A stretch of DNA of 64,000 nucleotides from Bdellovibrio bacteriovorus str. Tiberius (GTDB taxonomy: Bacteria > Bdellovibrionota > Bdellovibrionia > Bdellovibrionales > Bdellovibrionaceae). The translations under genes and the position numbers were made by a program. Location of the stretch: NCBI RefSeq assembly GCF_000317895.1, contig NC_019567.1, positions 1,674,001-1,738,000 on the forward strand. The letters are read 5' to 3'. How positions within the stretch are numbered: position 1 is the stretch's first letter; each line of letters opens with the position of its first letter. Shown here piece by piece: positions 35,642 through 45,771 of this stretch. Under the pieces are notes generated by a model. That model saw nothing but the letters and a program-made list of their open reading frames with translations. It was not told the origin of the DNA and searched no databases.

Positions 35642-36664
35642 TTAGCGACGCCACAGCGTCGTCAGCCAACGCCAGACTTCCGCACGGCGCTCGCCGATGT
35701 CGAAATGAGTTCCGTCGAATTCAACATAGTCGTGGTTGATCCCGTTCTTTTTGAATATCGCCGAAATCTGGCGGCATCCGTACTGCAGATGGAAATTGTC
35801 CTTGTTGCCAACATCCAGATAGATCTGTTTGTCCTTCAGACTCTGCACACGTTTTGGCAGAAAGTGCAGCGGATCTTTTTCCAGAATCGTTTCCCACACG
35901 GTCAGATTTTTCGTGCCGTCTTTTTCAAGAGGGAAGTGGAAGTCACCATGTTCGCCCTTCGGCGCATAGCAAGCGGCCATGCCGAAAGCATTTAAAAGCG
36001 TGTGCCAGTTGCGCATCTTCGTCAGTCTGCCATTGCGCAGTTCTTCCAGGGCTTTGAGTCCTGACTGATATTTTTCCCACAGAGGCGCGGTTTGGTAGAA
36101 TTCAGAAAGCAGGCTGGCTTCAAAGAACGAGTCCGGGGCAATCGCGGCAATGACACCAAATACCTCAGGGTATTTTGATCCCAGGTGAAGCGCACCATAG
36201 CCGCCGCTGGATCCGCCGGTCACACACCAGTCAGACTTTTTGTCAGAAGCTGTGAAGTGCTTTTTCACCGCCGGGATCAGCTCCTGCATAATATAATCTT
36301 CATAGTTTCCCACCGCACTGGAATTGATGAACTGGGACCCACCCCAAGTGGTCAGGGCATCGACAAAGACATACAGTGCCTGGGGCGCTTCACCGCGGGC
36401 TGCAGCTTCATTGATAATCTGCACCGGGTTCTTTTCGTTGAATTTGCCATTGAAGTTAAAAGGGGCGTTGCTGGTAAAGCCACTTAAAACCACCACCACG
36501 GGCCACGGGCCTGGCACATGGGGGACCAGCACCGGGTTGAAGCGGGTGGCTGGATCCTGCAGGGGGTTTGACTTCAAAATCGAACTTTCGATTTTCAGGG
36601 TCTCGATTTTGAATTGCGGGGTCTCATAAGAACGATAGTTGGGCAGAACTTCATGATTGATCAT
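35642..36664 (-). CDS. Putative esterase of the esterase D / antigen 85-like alpha/beta hydrolase family
   Basis: The 340-residue protein (start ATG 36664) has the alpha/beta-hydrolase nucleophile elbow G-G-S-S-G-G-Y-G-A-L, an early strand V-V-V-V-L-S-G-F with its oxyanion loop, and a plausible catalytic His in D-G-T-H-F-D-I near residue 322. The layout matches the putative-esterase family (PF00756), which includes S-formylglutathione hydrolase and trehalose esterases. Without a signal peptide it is likely cytoplasmic. It lies 31 bp downstream of the giant lipoprotein gene on the same strand and may be its co-transcribed neighbour. Substrate unknown. Confidence 0.85.
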   Translation of the reverse strand: MINHEVLPNYRSYETPQFKIETLKIESSILKSNPLQDPATRFNPVLVPHVPGPWPVVVVLSGFTSNAPFNFNGKFNEKNPVQIINEAAARGEAPQALYVFVDALTTWGGSQFINSSAVGNYEDYIMQELIPAVKKHFTASDKKSDWCVTGGSSGGYGALHLGSKYPEVFGVIAAIAPDSFFEASLLSEFYQTAPLWEKYQSGLKALEELRNGRLTKMRNWHTLLNAFGMAACYAPKGEHGDFHFPLEKDGTKNLTVWETILEKDPLHFLPKRVQSLKDKQIYLDVGNKDNFHLQYGCRQISAIFKKNGINHDYVEFDGTHFDIGERRAEVWRWLTTLWRR

Positions 36665-36695
36665 GCATGAAATTCTGCCACGTTCACAGGTCAGG

Positions 36696-39600
36696 TCAAT
36701 AGCCTTGCCACTTGTGGATATACGTGGGGTGATGCACTGATTTGGTGATCCCGCCGCCAATATTCATCAAGACAGCAGAATCCGCATAACCGAAGTTTCC
36801 GCCGTAAGCTCGTCCTACGCAGCGCACTTCGCCAGAAGTGGCCAGAGCGCATGTTGAAGAATTGGCCGCCCATACCTTGGTGTACGTGTTGGCTCCATCC
36901 ACAGCTATTGGAATCATAAAGACAGAGTGGCTTCCCGTATAGTGAGGTGCAGACAAGCCGGAATAGGTCGCATTACCCCAGCACTTGATTTGGCTGGCTG
37001 TGATGCCGCAAGTGTGACCCGCCGCCATGGAAATATCAGAATAATCAGCGGAAGAATCAATCGCAGTCGGAGTGTAGCGATTGATGGCAGTACTATCCCC
37101 CAGAAGTCCGTTGAAATTGCTTCCCCAGCATTTCAGTTTGTTCGCGGCAGTGATTCCGCAGGTGTTGTATGGACCCGTTGAAACCTTGGTATAAGAAACC
37201 CCGGAATCAACCACATCCGGAAGGTAATACGAGGAAGTACCGCTGGATTTGGCGATCTGGCCTTGAGAGTTATTACCCCAGCATTTCACAACGCCGGCTG
37301 TGGTGCGACCGCAGGTGTGGGACATACCCATTTCGATGTCGGCGTAGCTGACGCCACTGTCGACAACGGTGAAAGCTGTGCGGGCGGTTGTGTCTCCCAG
37401 CCCCAGTCTGCCGTTGTCATTGTTGCCGGCGCATTTTAAGACACCCGTGGTGGTGATACCGCAAGTGGCGTTATAATACGAAACAACTTTTGTGTAAGTG
37501 GTGGTGGAATCGGCCACCGTCGGGGAATAAACAGTCGTTCCGACGGCCCCGGCTTCACCCAGTTCGCCAACGCTGTTGATGCCCCAGCACTTCATCTGCC
37601 CTGTGCTGGTGATGGCACAGAAATCTCGACTGCGGCGGGAATGGATGTAGCTGTAATTGGTGCTCGGATCAATCATCACCGGTGCTGGACGTCGCGCATC
37701 CGCTTGTGAACCGTCACCAAACGGTCCCTCGGTCGCTTTCATGGAACCCCAGCAATAAAGTTTGTTGGAAGATAATCCACAAGTTCCTGAGTAATGATCG
37801 TCAATTCCATCTTCGCCAAATACGGAAAGTGTATCAAAGTTCCATTCGGATGCTTTGGTCATTTTCTCTGCATAGAGATGACGGGCGTTACCACTGCCAT
37901 AGCTGTAAGCATTTTGTGGCGAGTTGTCGCCCAGCAGGTTACCCCAGCATTTCAAAGCGCCAGTCAGCGTGATGCCGCAGGCACGGGTCGCAGTGGTTTG
38001 AACGGCGGCATAGGTTGTTCCCGCATCTGATGTCGCAGGGACCAACTGCTGATTGGAAGTTCCGTTACCCAGTTGAATCAAGGAATTCACACCCCAGCAC
38101 TGCAAAATATCATTGGAGGTGATCGCACAGGTGAAGCCACGAGCGGATGCAACGGTGCCGTCGTCATTCACGGAAACAGTTTTGTAAGTCTCGGCGCCCG
38201 ACACGGCAACCGGCAGAGAGCGGGTGGTGATACTGCTATCGCCGACCTGACCATAGTTGTTCGTACCCCAGCATTTCAGATTGTTAGTCAGGGTGATGCC
38301 GCATCCATGTTTTGAACCGACAACTGCGAACTTGTAGGACTCGGTCGCATCAATTGCCGTCGGAACGCCTTTGGTTGTGGCAGATCCGTCGCCCAATTGA
38401 TAGTTGCCATTATAGCCCCAGCAGAACAGTTTGTCGTCACTGCGAATAGCGCAGGTGGAACGGGAGCCCGCATGCACATACTTGTAAGAGTTGGTATTAT
38501 CCACGTCCGTAGGCGACGTGCGTCTGGTGGTATCATTCAGTCCCAGCTGGCCATAATCATTTTTACCCCAGCACTTCAGCTTGTTGGCCGTAGTAATAGC
38601 GCAAGAGTGGTAATCACCGGAAGAAACTGAAAGATAAGTCGTCGCGTTGTCCACGTGCAGTGGCGACCATTGATTTCCCGTGGTGCCGCCGCCCGCCTGG
38701 CCGTCACTGCTGTCACCCCAGCAGAACAGGCGGTTGTCCAAAGTGACCGTACAGGTGTGGTATTCACCTGTGGAAACACTTCTGTAACCAGTCACGCCCG
38801 CGATGGTGATGACGAACGGAGAGGCTTTAAAGTCGCTCACGGTGCCATCAATCTGGCGGTACATGTTCGTACCCCAGCAGCGCAGGGAAGAGTCTTCCAT
38901 GATTGCGCACTGGTGGGCCCGGGATATGGAAAGCTGGGAGGCCTTCAGGTTCTTTTCATCATCAGCAATGAAATATTGGGCCTGATAGTTGTCGCCCATT
39001 GTTGCCAGTGGCGAGTCGGTGTGAGTGAAATGCACATTCAGCAGTTTTTCACCCTCAACCAAACTGTTATTCGGGAAGTTCACTGTGATGGTGCCCGTTG
39101 TGGACCCCGCTGGGATGGTGATAAAGCCAGAGCTCAGATTATGGTGGTCCGGATTTACGGCATCACCGGTGACTTGGTAATAGGCAGTCACATCATAACT
39201 TTTCGCTGGAGTCAGGCTGACGTTGATAGTTTGCGATCCAGAACCCTCTTGAACGCGGTTCATTCTGGTGCTGGTGATGTTCACCGCGGAAACAGAATCC
39301 TTCGTCCAGCTGACAGAAACCGCATCGGCCGCCGCCTGGAATACGCTCGTGGCGTCACCACCGAGCACACACAAAGTCACCGGCCCATTTGGCAATGCAG
39401 AAATATTGTCGACGATGGTTGACGACACATTGTAAGCGGCCGAGTAAGTGGCCGTGGCGCAAGTTCCGGAGGTGATAACAGCCTTTTTGTACTGAGTCAC
39501 ACGGAAGCCCGAGACCGTCACATTTAAGACCGACGTTGTTGAAACGCCAACCGGATACCCGGTCAGGGTTGGAGTCGGTGGTGGATAAGGCGTGCTGATT

Positions 39601-42600
39601 TCCCAGGTGCTGACCGCATTACCGATGGTGACTGTGGCGGTGTTAGTTTGTGCGTTGGCGGCCGGGGACGTCATGCGCACCTGGATGACTTGACCGGCAG
39701 AAACAGCAACGGACCCACCCCAGTAGCTTCCGGTGGTGATATTGCGAATCTGGGCATCAGCCCCCGAAACAGTGGCGATCGAAGTCTGATTGAGAGTGCC
39801 GATAGTCGTATTGGATGTCGTGTAACGTGTGCTCAAAGGCGCATTATGAATTTTCGCAAAAGTCGGTGGGGTCGTCAGGATCGGTCCGGGATTTCCCCAG
39901 TAAGCAACCCAGCCGTCGCGCACAGCACTGGTGTCACTGGTGAACTTGACCGTCATTTTTCCAGAGTTCGCGGTTTGGGCTGCCGGAACAGTCGTGCCAC
40001 TGACCTGATTTAGCAGGATCGTCCCGGAGGTGGTCCCGTCAAAGACAGTCACTTTGTCCCAGCTGGCTTCCGTATTGAAAGACATGAAGGTCAGAGTGAT
40101 CGGAGCACCGGTGTTGATCTCAAAGAAACAGGTTTCGTTGTTCTGATACTGGCCGTTGGCTCCGCCGGAATCATAAATGAAGCCCGTGGTGGCTGTCGAT
40201 GCCGTCGCAGAACACATGGACGAGAAGTTTTGCACGTTATAGCGGTCCCACTGATATTCAGTCGGATGCCAGATGGCCTGCCAGGTTCCATTGGTGTGTT
40301 TACCCAGGATACAAAGTTTCAGCCTTTCACTTGCAAACCCGGTGAGGTCGGCGCTGATATGGGTTGAAATGGATGTTTCAGATCCGTATCCAGCTGTAAC
40401 TGTACAGTCCGTCGTTGCGGATGTTCCCAGCTTGTATTTGTAAGCGACAACATTAGTCCCGCCCACAGTGGCGTCCAGGGTGTTGGTGCCGTTATTCGAA
40501 GCCGGCACATTGCTGGCGCTGGCGACAACAAACGGGTAACCCTCGATGACCAGATTTTTTCGTCCCGCCAGGGAATTTGCCGATCCAATAGCCGGCAGTG
40601 TGGCTGTCGCATTGCTGCCCATGGCATCTTTGATGGAAGTGGCGTTGGTTAGTGCTGTCGAAGAATAGTCCAGATCCGCAGCGCTTTGTTCATAGGCCAC
40701 GGTGTAACGGAATGTCAGTTCTGTAGACCCACTGCCGCTAAGGTAGGTCGCAGTCACGCCGGAACCGGCGGCCAGGGTCATGATCGGGTTCGTACCCAGA
40801 ATAGTGACTGGTTTTGTGAAGACAACCTGAATGTCGATGTTGTCGCCCGGCTTGTAAGTGCCGTCAGGATTTGTGGCAGTGACATGAGTCACAGTTGTTG
40901 GCAGCAGTGGAGTCGCCACCATCCAGTAATAGCTGGCATCACCGGCGCGAACATGGGCCAGTCGGTATTGGTCTGTTGCATTTGGCGAAGTCATGCGGAC
41001 TTCAATCCCGTCTCCAGGATTTACAAAGGCCGAGCTTCCGAAAGCGGAAGCCGTCGTGATATTGCGAATTTCAGCGTCATAGCCCGAAACCGAGAAGACT
41101 GTTGCCGTTGAAAGACCATTGACGACAGAGGTGCGGGTATAAACGGTGTTGACGGTGGCATTGGTGACATTGGTCAAAGTCAGAATCGGAGACAGATTCG
41201 GGGCTCCACCCCACATCAGGGCTACGCCGGCTCCGGTGACGGAACCGTCACTTTTGAATTCGGTATACAGTGTACCTGAAGTTGAGTTGACGGCCGTGTG
41301 AAGGGCGGTGCCTGCGACTGGTCCTAAAAGGACGGTGCCGGCAGCTCCGGTTTCGCGCAGTCTTAAGAAGTCATAAGAGATGTTATTTTCTGTTTCATAG
41401 CTGACCGATGCTGAAATCGCGGCACCCGTGGTGATCGAGAAATAACAGTTGGCAATAGTTTCGTTGTCGCTGTAGTTCGCGGCAGGTCCGCCGGAATCAT
41501 ACAGACGCCCTTTAGGAGCGGTGGTGGACTTGACGGTTCCGCACAGATTGAAGGATGGCAGGTTTTCCACATAGTGCCATTGCGCCTGTGTGACGGCGAA
41601 AGCCTTTTGCCAGTTTCCGGCGCTGTCTTTACCCAGAACGCAGATTTTCAGGAACGAATATTTTGGATGTGCACTGATGGTGTCCGTAATCGGGGTCGCC
41701 ACCGGAATTTCAGCTGAATAGTCCGTATAAGTGGAGCAGTCGACAGATGCCGCCAGGCCCAGTTTGTATTTATAAGAAACGACATCCAAACCGGACACGG
41801 TGATGTTAAGTGTGTCGCTGGAGTCAGCTCCCATTGGTGTGTTGCTTAGAATGGCTTTGGCCAGAGGGCTTGAATACGCTTCAATTGCGATGTTTTTGAT
41901 TCCTGCCAATGAATTTGCAGTTCCCGGCGCCGGAAGTGTCAGGGTGGCGTTATTGCTAAGTGCATCCCTCATTGTTCCGCCGTTGAAGGCAAGGGCGGTC
42001 GTGCTGGTGTAATCCAGATCCGGGTTTTCATCACCGGTTTGAACGACATAGTTGAATAGAAGCTGGGTTGTGCCTGAACCACTGGTATAGTTGACCACTC
42101 GGTCTGTCGTGCCGGTTTCAAGTGTCAGTTGCGGGGTGCCTGTGACCGTCACATTTTCATCAAATGTCACACGAACCTGCACGGACTGACCTGGGCCGTA
42201 CACACCATCAGCGGTGGTGGCATCCACAGTCAGAATAACCGGGCCTTGAGAATCCCTTGTCCAAGTCGCCTGGGATGTCGCCGTGGACCAGTTGCCTGCG
42301 GTGTCGCGGCCAAAGACACAGAGCTTGTAAGCCCCTTGCGCCGCCAGGGTGTCGGTGATTTTTGTGGCCACAGCGATATCGCTTCCGGTGTAAGCCGCAC
42401 TGTTGGTGCAGACCTCAGTGCCGCCCGGAACAACCAGGAAGTAACGATAGTGAGTGATGTCCGTACCGCCAACAGTAATATTCAGTGTGCCGGTGGTGTT
42501 GGTTCCAGTCGGAGCACCGGTGATGGTTGCAGCTGCCGGGGACTGAGTGTCTTTCGGATAAGTTGATGAGCCCGTGGCATTGTTTCCACTGGCGCGGCTG

Positions 42601-45182
42601 TGAGAAGCCACCACCGTGAATGGAGTGCCCGAAGTATCTGCCAGGGAACTGAAGTCCAAAGAAGCTGTCCACGAACCCGTGGTGCAGGTTGCAGATCCGG
42701 TCACTCCGGCATGACCCGTGACGGTCAGGTTGACCAAACGGCCGTTTTCAGAGCAGGCGCCAGAAAGGTTAAAGGCTGTTTGATTCAAAGAATTGATAAA
42801 GGTCCCCGCCAACGGAGAAGTCAGTGTGACGGTCGGAGCAACGGAATCATGAATGATGGAATCAAACGCACAGTCAGATTCATTCCCTGCCACATCGCGG
42901 ACTTTGAAATAAATCGTATTGGTATTGTCGGCTGTCGGCAGGGTCCAGGACTTGCTGGCGTTATAGGTTTCCCACGAACCACCATTCAGGCAAAGGGCCG
43001 TGTTGGTAACATACATCTGAACGCCGTCAGTGGTGGTGCTTGCCAATGTGGCGCTAAGGCTTGTGGCGTAGGCATCATTGTTGTTGATAACAAAGCTGTT
43101 TACTGTCGGAACCACCGTGTCTTTTGCAAAGACTTTCGTGACCGTAGGGGCCACCGCGCCGCTGGCGCGTGAGTGATTCAGAGTGAACGTCAGATCCCCT
43201 TGGGCTGAAGTGCTCAGATCCAGAGTTTTAGTCCATGCGCCACTGGAACACGTTGCTGTTGTGGCGGACTGACCGGTCACAGAAATTTCAACGGGGCGGC
43301 CGTCTTCAGAGCAGGCGCCGGAAATCACAAACGCAGAAACATTGGCAAGATTCACAAAGCTGCCATCAGCCGGGGAGGCCAGAGACAGTGACGGCACCGT
43401 GCTGTTGTGAGTGATACCGTCATCATAACAAACAGAAGAGTTGCCTGCGGCATCTCTGAACTTAACGTAAACAGTGTTCAGGGCATCCGCCGTTGGCAGC
43501 GTCCAGGATTTTCCTGTGGCAAAAGCTTCCCAGGTGCCGCCTGTGGCGCATCCAGCGGAGTTGGTGATATACATCTCCGCCGCATCGGTACTTGTCAGTC
43601 CCAGGGAAACAGCAAGGTCATTCGTTGTTGCTGCACCGGAATTAATGCTCAGGGTTCCTGTTGGAGCCTGTGTGTCTTTATTATAGGTCGGGGAATTTGC
43701 CGTGTTGGAGTTTCCAGCAACGTCATTCAAGGAAGCCGTCAGCTGGAAGGTTCCTTGAGGAATATCGCTTAGATCCAGGATCGCTGAAAAGGCAGAACCC
43801 GCACAGATTGTGGTCCCGGTGAAGCCACCAGGACCGGAAAAGTTCACAGAACGGTTGTTTTCAGAACAGGTGCCACTGACAGTGAACGCGGTCACATTGG
43901 CGGAATTGACGATGGTGCCAGCAACCGGAAGCGTGAATGCCAGGGTTGGAACGACGTTGTCATGAAGAATATCATCGCTGACACACGGGGATTCGTTACC
44001 CAAGCTGTCGCGGAATTTCGCATAAACGGTGTTCGTGGCATTGCTGTTGGTCAGAGTCCACGGGGCTGCAGCATTGTAAGCGACCCAGCTGCCCCCCGTA
44101 CAGGCAGCCACCGAGCTCAGATACATTTCTGCGGCATCAGTGACGGAACTGTTCAAAGTTGCACTCAGAGAATTTGTTGCGGCATCACCATTATTCAGAG
44201 CCAAAGAATTCACCGTGGGTGCTGTGACATCGCGGTTGACGGTGGATGTGGCTGTGCGGGTGTTCCCGGCCGGGTCGGTATGGGTTGCTGATACCGCAAC
44301 CGAAGTGCCTGACAACGAGCTCAGGTTCACAGACGTTGAATAGGTTCCGCCAGAACAGAGGACTTCGGCGCTCACGGATCCCGCGGTCACGGAAACATTG
44401 CGGCCCGTTTCAGAACAAGTGCCGCTGACTGTGTAAGAATTTTGATTCACAGATGTGATCGTAGTCAAAGCATTCAGGGTGATTGTCGGCGGCACCACGT
44501 CTTTGGTGATAGCCAGACGGTATTCCTTCGGTGTGCCGCCTGGGGCTGTGACGGTGGCGATCAAGTCACCGCTGTACAGGTTTGGCAAAGAGCTGAAATC
44601 CAGATTTTGTGTCCACTGACGGTCACTGCAGGTAAAGGTCAGCAGAGTGGAGGCTGCGGCGGAAAACTCGATCGAGGATCCCAGCAGACAGGTGCCCTTG
44701 AAAGGCGCTGTGGCCACGTTGCCTTCGTTGATGATGGACTGGGAAAGACTTTCGATGGAAAACGCGCCAAAGTAAGTGATTGGATTCGAACAGGAAGAAG
44801 AAGCCACACTGCCGTCTTTGGAAAGAACGAAGACCTTGAACGTGTACTCGACGCCATCTTCCGGAGTGAAGGTCGGCAGGTGAGATGTTTCAGCAGGACC
44901 GACGTTGGCGACCGGAAGGATCGGGGTGGCGCAAGAGTCGCCGCGGAAATAAAGCACCTGTTGTTCTTTGATGTCGGCTTTTTCAGGAAGGTTCCACTCG
45001 GCCTTAAGCAGGCCCTGCTGGCCCAGGGAATCGCTGTTCCATTTCAGGGTGGTGGGCGTGGAGTTTTCAGCCGCGATTTGCAGTTCCAGTGAACATCCGG
45101 TCAATACCATGAGGGAAAAGGCCAAAAGAAGCCTTTGGGCCCGGTGGATCAGATCGGTGGTGTTAAGAAACGTACAATTCAT
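36696..45182 (-). CDS. Giant multidomain lipoprotein (Ig-like, CUB, Calx-beta, RCC1 repeats)
   Basis: At about 2828 residues this is the largest gene in the window. ATG 45182 gives a lipoprotein signal ending L-T-G-C. The N-terminal half is a series of Ig-like beta domains. Recurrent units are D-A-A-E-M-Y, C-x-x-G-G-S-W-E-A-Y, W-T-L-P-T-A-D, Y-V-K-F-R-D-x-A-G-N and a separate C-S-E-N-G-R. Two CUB-like domains, each with Y-D-S-G-G and an F-x-S-D segment, lie in the middle, each followed by Ig-like repeats. A Calx-beta-like domain with V-x-E-G and N-N-S-L-V-E-G-E follows. The last about 850 residues hold 14 RCC1 units of the type H-x-C-x-I-T...L-K-C-W-G-x-N-x-x-G-Q-L-G, enough for two seven-bladed propellers. 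It is probably a surface adhesin or recognition protein; the target is unknown. Confidence 0.9.
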   Translation of the reverse strand: MNCTFLNTTDLIHRAQRLLLAFSLMVLTGCSLELQIAAENSTPTTLKWNSDSLGQQGLLKAEWNLPEKADIKEQQVLYFRGDSCATPILPVANVGPAETSHLPTFTPEDGVEYTFKVFVLSKDGSVASSSCSNPITYFGAFSIESLSQSIINEGNVATAPFKGTCLLGSSIEFSAAASTLLTFTCSDRQWTQNLDFSSLPNLYSGDLIATVTAPGGTPKEYRLAITKDVVPPTITLNALTTITSVNQNSYTVSGTCSETGRNVSVTAGSVSAEVLCSGGTYSTSVNLSSLSGTSVAVSATHTDPAGNTRTATSTVNRDVTAPTVNSLALNNGDAATNSLSATLNSSVTDAAEMYLSSVAACTGGSWVAYNAAAPWTLTNSNATNTVYAKFRDSLGNESPCVSDDILHDNVVPTLAFTLPVAGTIVNSANVTAFTVSGTCSENNRSVNFSGPGGFTGTTICAGSAFSAILDLSDIPQGTFQLTASLNDVAGNSNTANSPTYNKDTQAPTGTLSINSGAATTNDLAVSLGLTSTDAAEMYITNSAGCATGGTWEAFATGKSWTLPTADALNTVYVKFRDAAGNSSVCYDDGITHNSTVPSLSLASPADGSFVNLANVSAFVISGACSEDGRPVEISVTGQSATTATCSSGAWTKTLDLSTSAQGDLTFTLNHSRASGAVAPTVTKVFAKDTVVPTVNSFVINNNDAYATSLSATLASTTTDGVQMYVTNTALCLNGGSWETYNASKSWTLPTADNTNTIYFKVRDVAGNESDCAFDSIIHDSVAPTVTLTSPLAGTFINSLNQTAFNLSGACSENGRLVNLTVTGHAGVTGSATCTTGSWTASLDFSSLADTSGTPFTVVASHSRASGNNATGSSTYPKDTQSPAAATITGAPTGTNTTGTLNITVGGTDITHYRYFLVVPGGTEVCTNSAAYTGSDIAVATKITDTLAAQGAYKLCVFGRDTAGNWSTATSQATWTRDSQGPVILTVDATTADGVYGPGQSVQVRVTFDENVTVTGTPQLTLETGTTDRVVNYTSGSGTTQLLFNYVVQTGDENPDLDYTSTTALAFNGGTMRDALSNNATLTLPAPGTANSLAGIKNIAIEAYSSPLAKAILSNTPMGADSSDTLNITVSGLDVVSYKYKLGLAASVDCSTYTDYSAEIPVATPITDTISAHPKYSFLKICVLGKDSAGNWQKAFAVTQAQWHYVENLPSFNLCGTVKSTTAPKGRLYDSGGPAANYSDNETIANCYFSITTGAAISASVSYETENNISYDFLRLRETGAAGTVLLGPVAGTALHTAVNSTSGTLYTEFKSDGSVTGAGVALMWGGAPNLSPILTLTNVTNATVNTVYTRTSVVNGLSTATVFSVSGYDAEIRNITTASAFGSSAFVNPGDGIEVRMTSPNATDQYRLAHVRAGDASYYWMVATPLLPTTVTHVTATNPDGTYKPGDNIDIQVVFTKPVTILGTNPIMTLAAGSGVTATYLSGSGSTELTFRYTVAYEQSAADLDYSSTALTNATSIKDAMGSNATATLPAIGSANSLAGRKNLVIEGYPFVVASASNVPASNNGTNTLDATVGGTNVVAYKYKLGTSATTDCTVTAGYGSETSISTHISADLTGFASERLKLCILGKHTNGTWQAIWHPTEYQWDRYNVQNFSSMCSATASTATTGFIYDSGGANGQYQNNETCFFEINTGAPITLTFMSFNTEASWDKVTVFDGTTSGTILLNQVSGTTVPAAQTANSGKMTVKFTSDTSAVRDGWVAYWGNPGPILTTPPTFAKIHNAPLSTRYTTSNTTIGTLNQTSIATVSGADAQIRNITTGSYWGGSVAVSAGQVIQVRMTSPAANAQTNTATVTIGNAVSTWEISTPYPPPTPTLTGYPVGVSTTSVLNVTVSGFRVTQYKKAVITSGTCATATYSAAYNVSSTIVDNISALPNGPVTLCVLGGDATSVFQAAADAVSVSWTKDSVSAVNITSTRMNRVQEGSGSQTINVSLTPAKSYDVTAYYQVTGDAVNPDHHNLSSGFITIPAGSTTGTITVNFPNNSLVEGEKLLNVHFTHTDSPLATMGDNYQAQYFIADDEKNLKASQLSISRAHQCAIMEDSSLRCWGTNMYRQIDGTVSDFKASPFVITIAGVTGYRSVSTGEYHTCTVTLDNRLFCWGDSSDGQAGGGTTGNQWSPLHVDNATTYLSVSSGDYHSCAITTANKLKCWGKNDYGQLGLNDTTRRTSPTDVDNTNSYKYVHAGSRSTCAIRSDDKLFCWGYNGNYQLGDGSATTKGVPTAIDATESYKFAVVGSKHGCGITLTNNLKCWGTNNYGQVGDSSITTRSLPVAVSGAETYKTVSVNDDGTVASARGFTCAITSNDILQCWGVNSLIQLGNGTSNQQLVPATSDAGTTYAAVQTTATRACGITLTGALKCWGNLLGDNSPQNAYSYGSGNARHLYAEKMTKASEWNFDTLSVFGEDGIDDHYSGTCGLSSNKLYCWGSMKATEGPFGDGSQADARRPAPVMIDPSTNYSYIHSRRSRDFCAITSTGQMKCWGINSVGELGEAGAVGTTVYSPTVADSTTTYTKVVSYYNATCGITTTGVLKCAGNNDNGRLGLGDTTARTAFTVVDSGVSYADIEMGMSHTCGRTTAGVVKCWGNNSQGQIAKSSGTSSYYLPDVVDSGVSYTKVSTGPYNTCGITAANKLKCWGSNFNGLLGDSTAINRYTPTAIDSSADYSDISMAAGHTCGITASQIKCWGNATYSGLSAPHYTGSHSVFMIPIAVDGANTYTKVWAANSSTCALATSGEVRCVGRAYGGNFGYADSAVLMNIGGGITKSVHHPTYIHKWQGY

Positions 45183-45396
45183 GTAAATTTCTTCGGGTTT
45201 CTGTGAGCGGAACTGAATCCCCAAGTTGGGGGAAAATGTTCAATAAACTGCTGGAAACACCAGCCTTTCCACCGGGTCCCCGCGGAAATAGGGGCTTTTC
45301 CGGGGGCAATTAAGATACAGCAATGACCGCGGATTTTCCGGCCTAAAATGAGAAATACTCTCAAATGACCTCAAAACCACTAAGTCCTCAAAAAGC

Positions 45397-45425
45397 TTGA
45401 TTTCCCACACCTTTCACCCTAAAAC
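45397..45425 (+). promoter_or_regulatory. Candidate promoter for rpmI-rplT
   Basis: TTGATT (45397-45402) and TAAAAC (45420-45425) are spaced 17 bp apart, about 90 bp upstream of rpmI. It is a moderate match to sigma70 consensus. Confidence 0.4.
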
Positions 45426-45450
45426 AGACAGTCCGTATTTACGACTGTCT
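45426..45450. promoter_or_regulatory. Inverted repeat at the start of the rpmI leader
   Basis: AGACAGTC (45426-45433) and GACTGTCT (45443-45450) are perfectly complementary, with a 9-nt spacer. They directly follow the candidate -10. The repeat could be an operator or, if transcription starts earlier, a leader hairpin for ribosomal-protein autoregulation. Confidence 0.45.
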
Positions 45451-45512
45451 AAGGCAATGGTTAAGAGTCCTCCCTTTCGGGAAGAACGCCTTATCGGTGG
45501 AAGGTATCTAAT

Positions 45513-45704
45513 ATGAAAATGCGCACTCACTCTGGCGCTAAGAAGCGTTTGAAAGTTCTTTCAAGCGGTAAAGTTAAGAAAAAAAGCACTCGCATGCGTC
45601 ACTTGAACTCTCACATGAGCTCTAAGACGAAAAGACAACTAGGCAAAACATCATACGTTGAAGACGCGAACATGCTTCAAGTTCGTCGTTGTTTGGTATT
45701 CTAG
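45513..45704 (+). CDS. rpmI: 50S ribosomal protein bL35
   Basis: This 63-residue basic protein, M-K-M-R-T-H-S-G-A-K-K-R-L-K..., is a standard bL35, with the conserved S-G-K-V-K-x-x-x-x-x-x-R-H-L-N motif. GGAAGG precedes ATG 45513. It is paired with rplT but separated from infC by about 10 kb, unlike the usual infC-rpmI-rplT operon, and it has its own promoter region. Confidence 0.97.
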   Translation: MKMRTHSGAKKRLKVLSSGKVKKKSTRMRHLNSHMSSKTKRQLGKTSYVEDANMLQVRRCLVF

Positions 45705-45771
45705 TTTTTTAAATTTTAAAATTAATGTCTTTCGGTGCCCGGCTAAGTCCGTGGCGTAATAGAGGTTCAAA

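Larger units (their letters stand above)
45183..45512. other. Gene-free divergent region between the giant lipoprotein gene and rpmI
   Basis: This 330-bp stretch carries no reading frame I can support. Its right third holds the candidate rpmI promoter and the inverted repeat described separately. CCC-TTTC-GGG (about 45473-45480) is another small hairpin in the rpmI leader. The left part shows only GC-rich patches and is presumably the promoter region of the giant gene. Confidence 0.6.

Noticed and set aside
36700-38950. Apparent DNA tandem repeats in the 3' part of the giant gene
   Set aside because: They are the coding counterparts of RCC1 protein repeats; identity between units is low at DNA level.
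45426-45436. Resemblance of the rpmI inverted repeat to the first R1 core (shared CAGACAGTCC)
   Set aside because: The match is ten bases only, the second core is missing, and the repeat structure differs, so it is probably chance.
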